Assembly: GCA_001584585.1 (NCBI GenBank)
Contig: LSYV01000018.1
Span: forward strand, 505,064 to 569,063
DNA: 64,000 nt
Source: Gonium pectorale
Taxonomy: Eukaryota > Chlorophyta > Chlorophyceae > Chlamydomonadales > Volvocaceae
Direction of reading: 5' to 3'
Of this stretch, positions 37,454 to 48,307 are shown piece after piece. Positions within the stretch are counted from its first letter, which is position 1. The number at the start of each line of letters is the position of its first letter. Both the position numbers and the translations under genes were made by a program. Below the pieces are notes generated by a model. The model searched no databases. It was given only the letters and a program-made list of their open reading frames with translations, and was not told the origin of the DNA.

Positions 37454-40171
37454 TCACTGGTCGCTTTCCCCCTCGGAACGCTTCCGCAGTTCCCGCAGCT
37501 CCCGGAACAGGCGCGCCATCAGCCCAGGCTCCTTGCGACCGTGTTGTTGGTTGCGGAGATCGTCTGGGCTGGGCAGCTTGGGCGCGCTGCCGTGCCGGTG
37601 GCCCTGCCCATTCGGCTGCTGGTGCGGATAGCCGTCCTGCGTCGAGCGTGGCGAGGTCATTGGGCTGCCGGGGCAGGGCGGCAGCTCCACCGAGAGCCGG
37701 CACGGCTTGGGCCTCTCGCCCGCCGGCGCATGCTGGCCGCCACAGTCAGTAGGGGCCACGCTGGCGCGGGACTGGTAGCGACTAGGGGGTGCCTGGCGGC
37801 TGGGCCCGCGAGGCAGGGTTTCCACCGGCAGCGAGGATACGCCGGCCTCAGACTGCGACGCGGAGAGCGAGGCGGTTGCTGCGGTGGTCCGGAGGTAGGA
37901 GCCGAGGGCGCGCTCGTCCAGCGAGCGGCGGCTAGAACGACTAGCCAGGGCCAGGGCCGGCAGGGGTTCGATCTCCCGGACTGGCGGCGTTGATAGGCCC
38001 TGGGGGCGCAGCGAGCACGGGCAGCGAGGGTGTGGGTTTGGAGCGTGTGTCCGTTTTGGGGGCTGGTAGTGAAGGGCCAGGGCCAGGGGGGCTGGCAGTG
38101 AAGGGCCAGGGCCTGGTACATGCCTTTTCCACGCCTTTTCCACACCCCAGCACTCCGGGTCCACAGCACGCACACATCGGACAGAAGCAGCAAACCCGCG
38201 AGAATAACAGCATGTGTGAACAAAAGGGCCTGACATATAATCGGCAATCGTGGAACGGACACCGAAGCCTTGAATCCAACGCACCGTCTGTGCGCAAGAA
38301 ATCTCGGGCGCCTTGCCGCGGCTGATGCTACCGACGTCACCAAGGCTGCGGACGGGTCGCGTGGCTGCGCCGCCGCCGCGCTGCCCTGCCGCAGCGGCTG
38401 CTCGCAACTCCTCGAGGCCCTGCCGATTGCCCCCCAAGCACTCTTGGAGTGAGTCATGGTCGTCAGCGGCGCCTGGCAGGGCGGTCAGCGACATGGCAAG
38501 ACCTCCCGCACCGCCTTGCTGGTCGGCAACGGCTGCATACTTGGCTGGTCCGGACAGCACGCTGGGCTGTGCGCCAAGGTTATAATCAAACGCGTCATCA
38601 TACGCTACCGGCGGAAAGCGCACAGAGAGGGTCCTGGCGCCGGCGGCAGCGATGGCAACGGTCGCCTGCGGGCCACGCGCTGCACAAGACACCGTCCGGC
38701 GCATCTGCCGGCCCGAGGCATGGCCGTTCGGTGCAGATGACACAGCAGCAGCACCGCCGGCGGTGTTGGGGCTGTGGGGCCATCCCTCCGTTCCGCCGTG
38801 CGAGCCGGCGTCGGAGGTTGGGGAGGGAACCTGCGCCACCCGGAGGGTCTTCATTGAAAGGGCGCCCACGCCCTTGGAGGTTGAGCAACGGGACAGGGAG
38901 CGGCCGGCACCCGCGGAATGGTTGACGCGCGATGCGGAGTCCAGCGGTGGCAGATACTGGCCGCCGCTTGCGCTGGAAGAGAGGAGCCACCCGCCAGTGA
39001 TGTCCTCGCTGTCTGGCACCTTGAAGCTGATGGTCCCAAAGGCGGCGGCACCGCCAGTGCTGGCGCCGGCGCCAGCGGGCTCCGCGCCGCCGCTTTTGTC
39101 ACCGTCGCCGCCCTCGGTGCGCTCGCAGCCGGAAACGGTCATGCGGCCTCCACCGCCGGCCGCCGCATCACCGTCGCCGCCAAATTGTGCCTGCTGCGCG
39201 GAGAGAAAGGAGCACCGGCGGGACTGCAGCCTCGTGAGAGCCTGGCCTAGCGGCACGGACGGCGCCCGCGGCTTGGCCGTGGCAGCAGCACCGTTGAGCC
39301 GGGAGCGCCCAGACGCGGCGCCGAGCCCCGAGTACGATTCGGAGCTGAACTCATTGCCAATCTCATCGTCTGAGGATGTCTGACCCGCGGGCACAGAGCC
39401 CGATGCGACCGCCAGTACGGCTGAGACCCCAGCGTTGTTGTAGACCATGTGGAGGAGGCTGGCCCTGCGCAGCCTGCCCTTGCCGTTGGCCGCAGGGTCT
39501 GCGGCGATGCCCGCTGCGCGGTACACCCAGTCCTCGGCGCCGGGGTCGGCGGGCGCCGCGGTGACGTAGGCGGAGCGGGCGGTGGCGCCCACGCCGGCGC
39601 AGGCCGAGGGCCTGGTCGCAGCAGAGACCGCAGCGGCTTGCATGCACTCTAATGCAGTGGGCACCGACCTGCGGCGGCTCATTGTGCGGGAGAGGTTGCT
39701 GGCAGCACGCCAGGAGGCTGCATTGCTGTCCGTTGTGGCGCTCCCGTCGGGCGAAGCGACTGCAGATGGCTGACTCGACCCAAAGGCCAGCCCATCGGAG
39801 GCCAGGCCAGGCGTCGACGGCTGCAACGGCTTGCCGCCCGCACTCTGCTCCTCTTCATACACCATGTAATCATCGTCGTCCATGGGGCACATTTCCTCCG
39901 CACCGTACTGGACGCGCGCTGCCGACGTGTGTTGAAGGCGATGCCGGCTCTCGGCGAGCCGAGACTCTTTAAAGAAGGCTATGCGCTGTTTGGTGTTCTC
40001 CCGCGCCAGAGCAAGGACTTCCTCCGCCTTTTGCTGGCGTGGCTGCTCCGGGAGGAGCCTCGCCTGGAACAATGCCAAAAGTGAGCGTGCCGTGCGACTC
40101 GGGGGCAAAGCCTGCCAACTAGCTCTCATGCTTACCATGACCTGCGCGCGATAATCTTCCTGTGTTTTCAT
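37454..40171 (-). CDS. Unidentified low-complexity protein, paralogue group member 2 (about 786 aa)
   Basis: Exons in coding order: 40171-40136 (MKTQEDYRAQVM), 40063-38285 and 37999-37454 (stop TGA). Both introns (72 and 285 bp) are multiples of three without stops, so the unspliced frame is also open. They are read as introns because of their gtaagc/ccag and gtgcgt/cccag ends and their poor, repeat-containing translation. The N-terminal part is helical: KAEEVLALARENTKQRIAFF, then RLQHTSAARVQYGAEEM. This aligns with TPEEVLRQARIAHSSRVA and QQRRTSLIRMQYDKD of the protein at 43907-47100. A short acidic patch (MDDDDYMVYEEEQ) follows, then Ala/Gly/Ser-rich sequence with several Arg-Arg-x-Ser sites. 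The C terminus is a basic amphipathic helix, LMARLFRELRELRKRSEG. Function unknown. Confidence 0.65.
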   Translation of the reverse strand: MKTQEDYRAQVMVSMRASWQALPPSRTARSLLALFQARLLPEQPRQQKAEEVLALARENTKQRIAFFKESRLAESRHRLQHTSAARVQYGAEEMCPMDDDDYMVYEEEQSAGGKPLQPSTPGLASDGLAFGSSQPSAVASPDGSATTDSNAASWRAASNLSRTMSRRRSVPTALECMQAAAVSAATRPSACAGVGATARSAYVTAAPADPGAEDWVYRAAGIAADPAANGKGRLRRASLLHMVYNNAGVSAVLAVASGSVPAGQTSSDDEIGNEFSSESYSGLGAASGRSRLNGAAATAKPRAPSVPLGQALTRLQSRRCSFLSAQQAQFGGDGDAAAGGGGRMTVSGCERTEGGDGDKSGGAEPAGAGASTGGAAAFGTISFKVPDSEDITGGWLLSSSASGGQYLPPLDSASRVNHSAGAGRSLSRCSTSKGVGALSMKTLRVAQVPSPTSDAGSHGGTEGWPHSPNTAGGAAAVSSAPNGHASGRQMRRTVSCAARGPQATVAIAAAGARTLSVRFPPVAYDDAFDYNLGAQPSVLSGPAKYAAVADQQGGAGGLAMSLTALPGAADDHDSLQECLGGNRQGLEELRAAAAAGQRGGGAATRPVRSLGDVGSISRGKAPEISCAQTVRWIQGFGVRSTIADYMSGPFVHTCCYSRGFAASVRCVRAVDPECWGVEKAWKRHVPGPGPSLPAPLALALHYQPPKRTHAPNPHPRCPCSLRPQGLSTPPVREIEPLPALALASRSSRRSLDERALGSYLRTTAATASLSASQSEAGVSSLPVETLPRGPSRQAPPSRYQSRASVAPTDCGGQHAPAGERPKPCRLSVELPPCPGSPMTSPRSTQDGYPHQQPNGQGHRHGSAPKLPSPDDLRNQQHGRKEPGLMARLFRELRELRKRSEGESDQ
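38061..38116. repeat. Tandem duplication of a 29-bp unit in an intron
   Basis: GGCTGGTAGTGAAGGGCCAG and a near-identical second copy follow one another at about 38061 and 38090, within the 285-bp stop-free intron of the gene at 37454-40171. Confidence 0.7.
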
Positions 40172-41485
40172 TGATGGAGGCGTCTGGAGCCTAAGCCTCG
40201 ATGAGTAAGCCTCTCCAGGGCTGGGTCAGGCGATCGCGAAAGCGTCTTCACGGAAGAGCTGGATAGAGTCTGGTAATTGTTTCCGGAGACAGGGCTAGGC
40301 TGGCGCGTACTGCAACGTGGGGAAAACGCGCGTACTGCAACGCTGCGGGCGCGCTGGCGCACACAGCAAGTGAGAGGAAACAAATGCCTTCAGCGCGCTA
40401 GTAATTAGCGTCTGCAGCTAAGGGGCATCATCTTCGCTTTGAATACCGGCGTTAGTGGTACCGGCATAGTAGTGGGTCAAGGGTGGAGAGCAATAGGAGT
40501 TCAGTATGTAGGCAACTGTATTAAGCAAAGCAAAGAGCCTGCATGTCTGTCAATGCGGGAAACAGCCGACAGCCGTACAGCCGTACCAAGTGGTTTCGGT
40601 GCCTTTACCGCGCCGACACACCAGGCATTATCAAATGGCACACGCCGTGTCGAACGTAGTTCTGGTTGGGCTCGCGACACGGAGGATTTACCAGATTCGC
40701 CGGGCCGGACCGCGTATCATGGCTGAGAGGCAGAGGGATTCCTTTGAAGTGCAAAGAGGGGTCTGGAAGCATGTGCTAGAGGGAGGGTTGCTTTTCGGAC
40801 TGCTTTACGGCAGATTGCGGCCCCTCCGCCCTACTCCGCCTTTGGCTCAAGCGCCATAGATACTTCGCTCTGAATCCAAGATTCGTTATCGCTAAATCGG
40901 AGCATCTAGTCGCTAAAAATGCAGCTCAGCCACACACCACTGCGCTACCACTGCTTCGCCGGTTCCAAGCGCTCTGGGGCGGATTTGGCGGGTCCCCTTA
41001 CTTTCGCCTATAGCCTTCATCACCTTTGCATACTTTCGTTGATTAACATGTTTTGAGGCCACGGCACAGCGAACGCGCGTCACAGGGCGAACATGTTGTT
41101 TTGCCCCCTGAGTACCAAGAGACGCCTTGCAAAGCTGTAAATCATGTTCTACACTACTCAGAAGCTGTATACAAATGCTATTTTGCAAGGAAAACCACAA
41201 ATTGCCGCCAACTGTCGCAAACTGCCGCTCCTCTGGAAGGTAGATTTAAGCAACCCTTTGTTTGTAGGTCCCTATATTGGGTAGGATAAGTATTTGCGTG
41301 TGACGCCCTCAAGCTGTTTTCGCGAGTTGGGCCGCCCGCTTCGTTCCAAAAGCCCGTAAGCACACGCCTCGCTTTTGTGATGCTGTAATGATGCTATTTA
41401 CATATTATTATAGTGAGTTGGAAGCGGCACCATGACCCACCGACCCGCATTGTGTTTTTGTCCACCCTAGGCTAGCCCACTCGTC

Positions 41486-41609
41486 TGTTTGCAATGCGGA
41501 ACGCATATCCGGACTGTACTCGTAAAGCATAATACAGCACGCTGTTCATAGTTCATTTTGGCGACTATTAAATGTTCGTCCCGCTGTACAGCACCCCCTG
41601 TACGGCGCC
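41486..41609. repeat. 124-bp direct repeat, copy 1
   Basis: Aligns without gaps to 41791-41914, 305 bp downstream, with roughly 85% identity by eye. The shared core is AATGCGGAACGCATATCCGG. Confidence 0.85.
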
Positions 41610-41612
41610 GCG

Positions 41613-41735
41613 TTTTTCACCACGTTCATCAGCTCCTTCAAGAAAACCAACCTTACAGGCGGATAGAGCACTATCGGATTGTGGGGGGTAGGTCTGGTCA
41701 GCATCCTTGAAGGACTTGATGAACGTGGCGAAAAG
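41613..41735. repeat. Imperfect inverted repeat, 31-nt arms
   Basis: Arm 41613-41643 (core CCACGTTCATCA, then CCTTCAAG) is the reverse complement of 41705-41735 at 26 of 31 positions, with a 61-nt loop. It sits between the two copies of the 124-bp direct repeat. Confidence 0.75.
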
Positions 41736-41790
41736 TGCCCCCAAAGAAGGGGCTCCCCCAGACCCGCCTTGGCACCGAGTGGTACCCGCG

Positions 41791-41914
41791 TGTTTACAAT
41801 GCGGAACGCATATCCGGTCTGTACTCGTAAAGCGTAATCCAGCACGCTGTTAATCGTTCATTTTGGCGACCATGAAATGTTCATCCCGCTGTGCCGTACC
41901 CCTCGTACAGCAAC
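41791..41914. repeat. 124-bp direct repeat, copy 2
   Basis: Second copy of the repeat at 41486-41609, same orientation. Confidence 0.85.
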
Positions 41915-42429
41915 CGACCTAACGGCGCATGGAGGAAAAAGAACAAGCATGGGACCTAGCGGGATCGCTGCTCCCCGAGCTCCCCAAGCCTGCCATCTAT
42001 GTGGCATCCTTGTTCCATTTTCTTCTGGCCTTGTTTTGGTGCGGGCAAGTTGGGGACCAGGCGTGGCGGATGAGTGGTACCCGCTTGGCCGGTTCGTGCG
42101 CCCTACTGGACCCTCCAGCCCCTACACTTCACCCGAGACCCGAAAGCATAGTCAGCCCCCATGGCCGGAAATGGCCTTGCTCCCCAGGCCCCAAGCTTTA
42201 CACGTCGTTACACAAGAGCGGTAGGAAGCCGCCTCGGCGACACACAGGCCGGCCCTATTGTTTTCTGCCTCCTCGACACAACGGCTGTGCCAAAATACAA
42301 AGCGCACTCGTCTTATGCACCTTAAGCACGCACACTCGTCGAAGTTCAAATCAGTCGATCCTCTGGATTCGTGGAGGCAATGCAGAGCTGAGATCGGAGC
42401 GCTAGTACCCTAGGGTGTGTGTGGCCGTA

Positions 42430-42795
42430 CAGGCGGGCTCCCTCTTCCTGTTGATGCGGTTCAGGCTAGGATGTTGGGAGACGGAGGTGAACCGGCCCAA
42501 TGGTCGAGCCCGGGCTGAGTGAACGTGCAAGGGCTGTGGTGACGCCGCGGCCGTAGAGGATGAACCACATGAGTTCTGCGAATGCCCTTGCTACGAGCAA
42601 CTCCGCGACCAATTTGAGACTGCTTTGGGCTTTAGGCATCGTAACATGATTACTATTATGAAGGAGGCCCCGCCAGCTGCGGTGGGAGCCTAGGCTGTTT
42701 GGGATACCATGCACGCCATACTTCGGCGTCAGGCGCTGAAGCGGGGTAGATGAGGACCATAAAAAAGAGAAACCTGCACAGAAAGAGGGACCCTC
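42430..42795. repeat. Fragments of a dispersed repeat, inverted
   Basis: 42430-42460 resembles the first half of 23808-23855. 42759-42795, read on the minus strand, resembles its second half (CTGTGCAGGTTTCTC). Together the two pieces suggest a rearranged or palindromic element. Confidence 0.5.
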
Positions 42796-43906
42796 TCCCG
42801 CACCCCAGTATTCGCAATTCGTCCATGGCCCCCCCTTTGACGGACGTGTCACCTGTAACCTGTATCCTGTGCAAGTTTTTACATTGATTCATTATTGCCT
42901 ATGGATTTGCCAAGGACTACACGCTTCCGCACTCTAGTCCCGGCTCCAAACAGGCGGCCTCCGAGGTCCGACCCTGCACTGCCAGCGCCCTGCCACAACG
43001 GCACCCATCCTTGCAGATTTACATATTGATGGCTCGGTGCTTGGCACGACTTGTTGATACGGGACATGCAGGCACGAGGATCCAAAAGTATCAAGCCTTC
43101 ACACCCATACAAGATACAATCGTGCAGCAGGCGGCCACCGGACAACTGCCACCAAACCGTCTCTCTGAGCTCTCTGCCACTTAGCACCAGAACGACCAGA
43201 GACCAGGACTGGGCCACACAATGCATCATCAGACGCAAGGGCATGGACATTCAACGGTGCCCTTTCTTGTACGGGATGGCCGTGCAGGTTTGCCCCCAAG
43301 GGACTCCCTCTCTCCCAAGGTACTCTCAAGGGATTCCCGGTCAGTGCTCCACCATCCGAACAATGCGCAGCATCCTGTGCAGTACCCACAGCGTACATAC
43401 CTTTCCAAGTAACACAAGCCCTACAACGGTCCTCAGGCAACGAGCGGGCCGCAGAGAACCACTGTTGGGCGTCTGACGGGCGGACTGCATCGCGGCAGGA
43501 CGCACTCACAGACATCATAGGCATTTGTAGTTCAGGCACTCAGTACGCGTTTGACGCACCTGCTTGATGCGGCTTTGCCAGCGTGTGTGCATAAACTGCC
43601 CTGCTCGCTAGGAGCTCGGTGTGCAGCAGGCGGTGCGTGTTTGCGAAACGAAGGGGAGGCCTGCGGGCCGGAGCTCCGGCTCCTGGCAGCCAACCGCCGT
43701 GGCATGCGTATCATCGCAACCGACCTGGCCCCGCATGCCCAGCACGGCGAATAGCAACCACCATATCTGCACAAGAGCCATGTCATCCCGGCCGCGAGCA
43801 GCCCGCTCCCGTGTCCACCACCGCCTACGCAGGAGCACTTATGGCTGCATACAGCCGCGAGGCGGGGAGCGGGCGCCGCGGCCGCAAGCAACATGGCCCA
43901 CCCCCC

Positions 43907-46900
43907 TTAAGACTCGCTGGCGTAGCGCCGACGGCCCAGGGAACCCACCCTGACCAGGTCGCCCTCGCCGCAGCTACCACCGCAGGCCCCATTCGTCAAA
44001 TGCAGCGGTGTGGGCAAGGGCGCCGAAAATGGCGAGGGCTCATCGTCGCCTCCAGCCTCGTCCGCCAACGTCACCGGCCCGAGTGATGCCATCTTCTGGG
44101 ATGTGCTGCTCTCGGACACTCGGCTGCCCGCCTCTGTGATGCGACCCGAGCTCGTCCACGCCGCTCCCGCTGCCACTGCCGACGCCGCTGCCACGCCCGC
44201 CGGCTCAAGCGCGCCGGAGGCCTGTGCGACGGTCCGAGAGCGCGAGCCGTGCTGGGGGGTGGGGGCGGATTGAACATGTGCGTAGAAGCCCGGTAGTTGG
44301 CTTGCATGCGACTACTGGGTATGGTGTATCCGACAAGCACTCCTAGGTCCTTGCGGAACGGTACGCCGGTGCAGGCGCGCAGCCCCCGGGCGCCTCCCAT
44401 GTCCCATACCCATGCCCATGCCCAGGAGCGCACAACAACAAAGCCCGCAGCCGCTAACCTGCACCTGCAGCAGCTCCTCTGCCGCGGCGCTCGGCGCGGG
44501 GAACTGGCCGCCGCTGTCGTCAGCACCGTCTCCGTCGCCGCCCGTCCGGCCGCCCTCCGCGCAGTCATTAGGGTTGCCGTGGCTAGCGAGACCCGCAGCT
44601 GTAGAGCCCCTCGGCAGCGGCGGCCCGCAGCAGCTACGAGACGCCGGGGCGACGCTGCCCGCGCGCTCCGAGGGGCCCGTCGGGGCGAGGCCCAGGCCGC
44701 AGCCCGCGGGCAGCTCCCTCCCGCCAAGCGGCACATGTTGCACCTGCTGCCGCTGCCGTTGGAGATCCACTCGCTCGTGTAGGAGCGCTTTCGGGCCGGA
44801 CAACTTGACCACCGGGCCCATAGGCAGCGACCTGCCCACCGGCTGCGCCGCTGCGGCGCCGGCAGTGTTCGCGGGGGACAGAAGCGACCCGGGCGCAGGG
44901 GCGTCGCCGCAGGCTCCGTCGCCGCGGGAGGACGGCCGCAGGAGCGGCGCGTGGCGGCCGCCGCCCGCGCCGAAGGCCTCCGCGCAGGGCGTACCACGGC
45001 GGCGGGCGCTGAAGCTGTGGCCGCTGCGCGCCCTGGGGCTCCACGCGTCGTCAACCCCCTGACCCCTGCTGCCGGAGCGCGGGCTCCCCACATCAGTCGC
45101 CACCAGGGCCCGGCCGGCGGCCAGACTGCTGCCCGGCCGGGGGCTGCCGTCACCGGCAGTAGTCGGGCTTAAGCCCATGCCCGGACTGGACGGCCCGGAA
45201 GACTGCAGCGCCCGGGGCGACCTGGTGGCGAACAGGAGTGGGGATGAGGGCGCGGTCGCCACCAGGCCCTGGACCTGCTCCCGGTCGCGGTGGGACGGCG
45301 GCCCCGCCATACGCCATGTACGGGTACCGACGGCGCCGCTGGCGGCGAGGGGGCTGGAGGGGCAGGGCCGGCCGCCGCCGCCGGGGCTGGCGGGGCTCGC
45401 AGGCAGCAGCGTGAGGCCGGGCGGGAGGGAGAAGCCGGCGCCGATGGACGGGAGCAGCAGGGTGGGCGGCGGGGAGGAGAAGGACACCTTGGCGGGGGTG
45501 GAGGTTGCGGCGGCACGCGGCTGCTTCCGACTGGAGGGCCGCTCCGGAAGCGCCGTGGAAGGCACCAGTGGGACCGAGAGCCTGCCGTCGGCGCCGTCGT
45601 CACCGCCGCCGCCGCTGGCGGCAGCGAGCTGCGGCGGGTATGTCATCTGCTGCGGGAACGCGGACGGCGGTCGCTGTGGCTCCGGCGCGGGTGGTGATGC
45701 GAGCTCATGGCTTTGTGACTGCGGTCGGTTCGACGACAGCGGGGACGTTGGGAACTGCGTGGATGGGTTAGAAGAGGAAGGTGCCGCGCCCCCGCCGCTG
45801 AGCAATGCCGCCCGGAACAGCGTGCCCGTGGCGTCCGGTCCGTCGCCAAACCCGCCGCCGCCGTGCTGTGACGAGGGCATGAGCGCCCCCGAGGGCGCTG
45901 ACGCGCGCGCGGTTCGCAGCCGTCCGGCGGACCTGGGGGCGGCCGGTGGGTCAGGAGCAGGCTGGCGAGCGCGGAACCCGGCGCGGCATGGGCCATGGCG
46001 CGGCCGAGCTGCGTGCTGGGGTCCGGTTCCAGCGGCGCGGGGCTGACCGGGTCCGGCGTCCTCCGGCCAGCCATGATGGTCATCCCCCCACCGGGAGTGC
46101 CAAAGGCGATGCCGGAGCCGCTAATGCTGTGGGAGCTGCGGGGGCTCTCCCCCCAGGCAATCGTCGGGCCGCCGAGAGGTGCTGCTGCCGCCACCGGAAA
46201 GGGCGCCGCGGATGCCGCTGACGGGGAGGGCATTTGCGCAGCAGTGCGTCTCGCGGGAGCCATGGATTCTTCGTCGTCGGCGCTCTGGCCATCCGGATCT
46301 GGATCCGTTGCGGAGGCGGCAGTTGCACCAGCCACCCACTCGGCATGGTCCCTGCAGATGCGCGACCCGAAGACGTTTCCGCTGCCGCCGCCGCCGCCCA
46401 CGCCGCCAATGGCGGTGGCGTTGCTGCTGTTGGCGCTGCTGCCGCTGTTCACACTGTTTCTAGAGGTGGCGCCGGCGGGGTAGCACAGGAAGGAACTGCC
46501 GGTGAAGCCAGGGGCCATGCCTGCTAAGGCAGCGCGGGGCGAGGGCGGCACAGCGGCGCCGAGGTAGGACACGTCGAACCCGGCGACGCTGGTGAGGCCC
46601 TCTTCACCGTTTAGGGCTTCGTGCAGGGCCCTGTCGAGGTTCAGGTTCACATGCCCGTCATCGCCTTCGACGAACCCCGAGGCGAGGGCCGTGGCATCGA
46701 GCAGGGAGAAGGGCGACCGGTCTTTGTCGTACTGCATACGGATGAGCGAGGTGCGGCGCTGCTGGGTCTCCCGGTCAACGGCACACTGGACCAGGGTCAG
46801 CGCTGCCACGCGGCTACTGTGGGCGATGCGGGCCTGGCGCAGCACCTCCTCCGGCGTGCGCACCGTGTCAGGCCGCTGCGGGGCGGTTCAAAGCAAACCG

Positions 46901-47100
46901 GTGCTTAACAGGCTAGGCCTAACTCACACTGTGGTCCATGAAATTATACCGCACATGAGGAGAGGGCTTGGACCATGTTTATGTGTATGTCCCAGGTTCA
47001 GATGCGATGCGCGCGAATGCCCGTCGTGTGCAACCGCCCGTCACGCCAATGAGCGGGAAGCGCCTGCACTCACCATGATTTTAGACTCTGTGCTCACCAT
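43907..47100 (-). CDS. Unidentified low-complexity protein, paralogue group member 3 (about 900 aa)
   Basis: Probable exons in coding order: 47100-47074 (MVSTESKIM, donor gtgagt), 46875-46092, 46008-44459 and 44251-43907 (stop TAA). All phases agree, but the short third-junction intron (46009-46091) and the donor near 44459 are tentative. The N-terminal region has PDTVRTPEEVLRQARIAH, then QQRRTSLIRMQYDKD, aligning with the gene at 37454-40171. Both genes also share a tiny first exon ending in Met at phase 0. A more ordered stretch follows (SPFSLLDATALASGF, HVNLNLDRALHEALNGEEG). The remainder is Gly/Ala/Pro/Ser-rich and probably disordered, with a C-terminal part rich in Ser and acidic residues ending GRRRYASES. 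There are no membrane segments and no recognised domain. It faces RAD23 across a 1.2-kb divergent spacer. Confidence 0.55.
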
Positions 47101-48307
47101 TGATTTTTTTTGGTAGGCTTGGATAGGCGCCCTGCAGCACGGCCCCACTCGCTTCTCCCTTTTTAGCACTGCATGAATGCGTAGGACTAGCTTTTACAGT
47201 ATATGGTATCACGATTTGTGTATCACCTTCTGTGTGATGGCATGTGGTTGTCCCAACGAAGTCGGCCTTGCTAACAAAACCGCATTGTGAAATCGCGCAA
47301 GCAAATTGCTTCAGTTCTGACGTAGAATGACAGTTGTTGAAATGCACGCTTGCGCACGAACGAATGGTTTTACTCATGCAGCACTGCGGTCCAGGAAACC
47401 TCAAGACAAAAGCACCGATCCTCCTCCTGATTGCCTGGTCGTATGGTCTGCAGATGTCGGTGACCAAACTCATCAGAAATCAGGCCACAGGGAGGCCCGG
47501 AGCCCAAGTGTTCGGGAAGGGATACGGAAGGTTGTGCTGGTGCTTCCATGCGTCTGAGGAAACTTCCCCCAAAAATGCTGCAGTGTCTTAATCCTGCCTC
47601 GTGCGGCGGTGGTGCCTCCTACACGGCCCGACAGCCTCATAGCATGGCTCCAACTTTGGCGGGAGGATGGATTCTCCCGAATGATACCGTGTCATTCCCC
47701 CCAACGTACCTGATATGATATGATGATGAATCGATGCAGACGATGGCTCCTTTTTCGTGTGCCACCGTACATGTGTTTTGCCTCATCGCACGTCTTCCTC
47801 ATGGCCCACCCTTACCCCGAAGTGCCCCAGCCTTCTTCGGCTCCTCCACCGGTAGGCGTTAACTACGAGCTTGCAGCAACGTGCGTCGTCAGAGACGGAG
47901 GGGGCTCCCAGAGGGCTCCCACCACTCCCACAACAGGATGCAGTAGCCTGCTGAGAAAATAGAATATTTTAAAACCGCTTGCAATCCAAAGCATTTGTGG
48001 GGCGGGGGGCAGGTTGCGGGAGTGCCCTCGCGTGAAGCCTTTTCGGGCGTCGGGTGCTGGATTCTCTTCCGCACGGCACCATCCTTCCCGCTTGCACTCT
48101 TTACCTTTGATCAATCATTTGTAGTGAAAGGTGAAAACGAGCCTCGCGTGTATAGGCCTGACTCGTCTCCATAGGGATCTGAGAGCCGACTGCTGTGTAA
48201 CACTCAGGCACGCAGTTCTAGGCAAGTCTGCGTCTACCTCTCACGTTCCGAACGCATTCGCTTACTCGGTTCTGCCGCGTGTCGGGGTCTTTTCCATTTC
48301 AGGCAAA
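47101..48307. promoter_or_regulatory. Divergent spacer upstream of RAD23
   Basis: About 1.2 kb between divergent start codons, so it should hold both promoters. A tract ending tccatttcag directly before the RAD23 ATG looks like a splice acceptor, which suggests a 5'-UTR intron in RAD23. No other element was recognised. Confidence 0.5.

Larger units (their letters stand above)
40172..43906. other. Repeat-rich spacer, probable transposon debris
   Basis: About 3.7 kb with no recognisable coding exon. It contains a 124-bp direct repeat (41486/41791), an imperfect inverted repeat between them (41613-41735), and fragments related to the dispersed repeat at 23.8 kb (42430, 42759). It is less GC-rich than the neighbouring genes. 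No transposase was recognised. A TGTAA on the minus strand at 43019-43023 might be a poly(A) signal for the gene at 43907. Confidence 0.5.
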
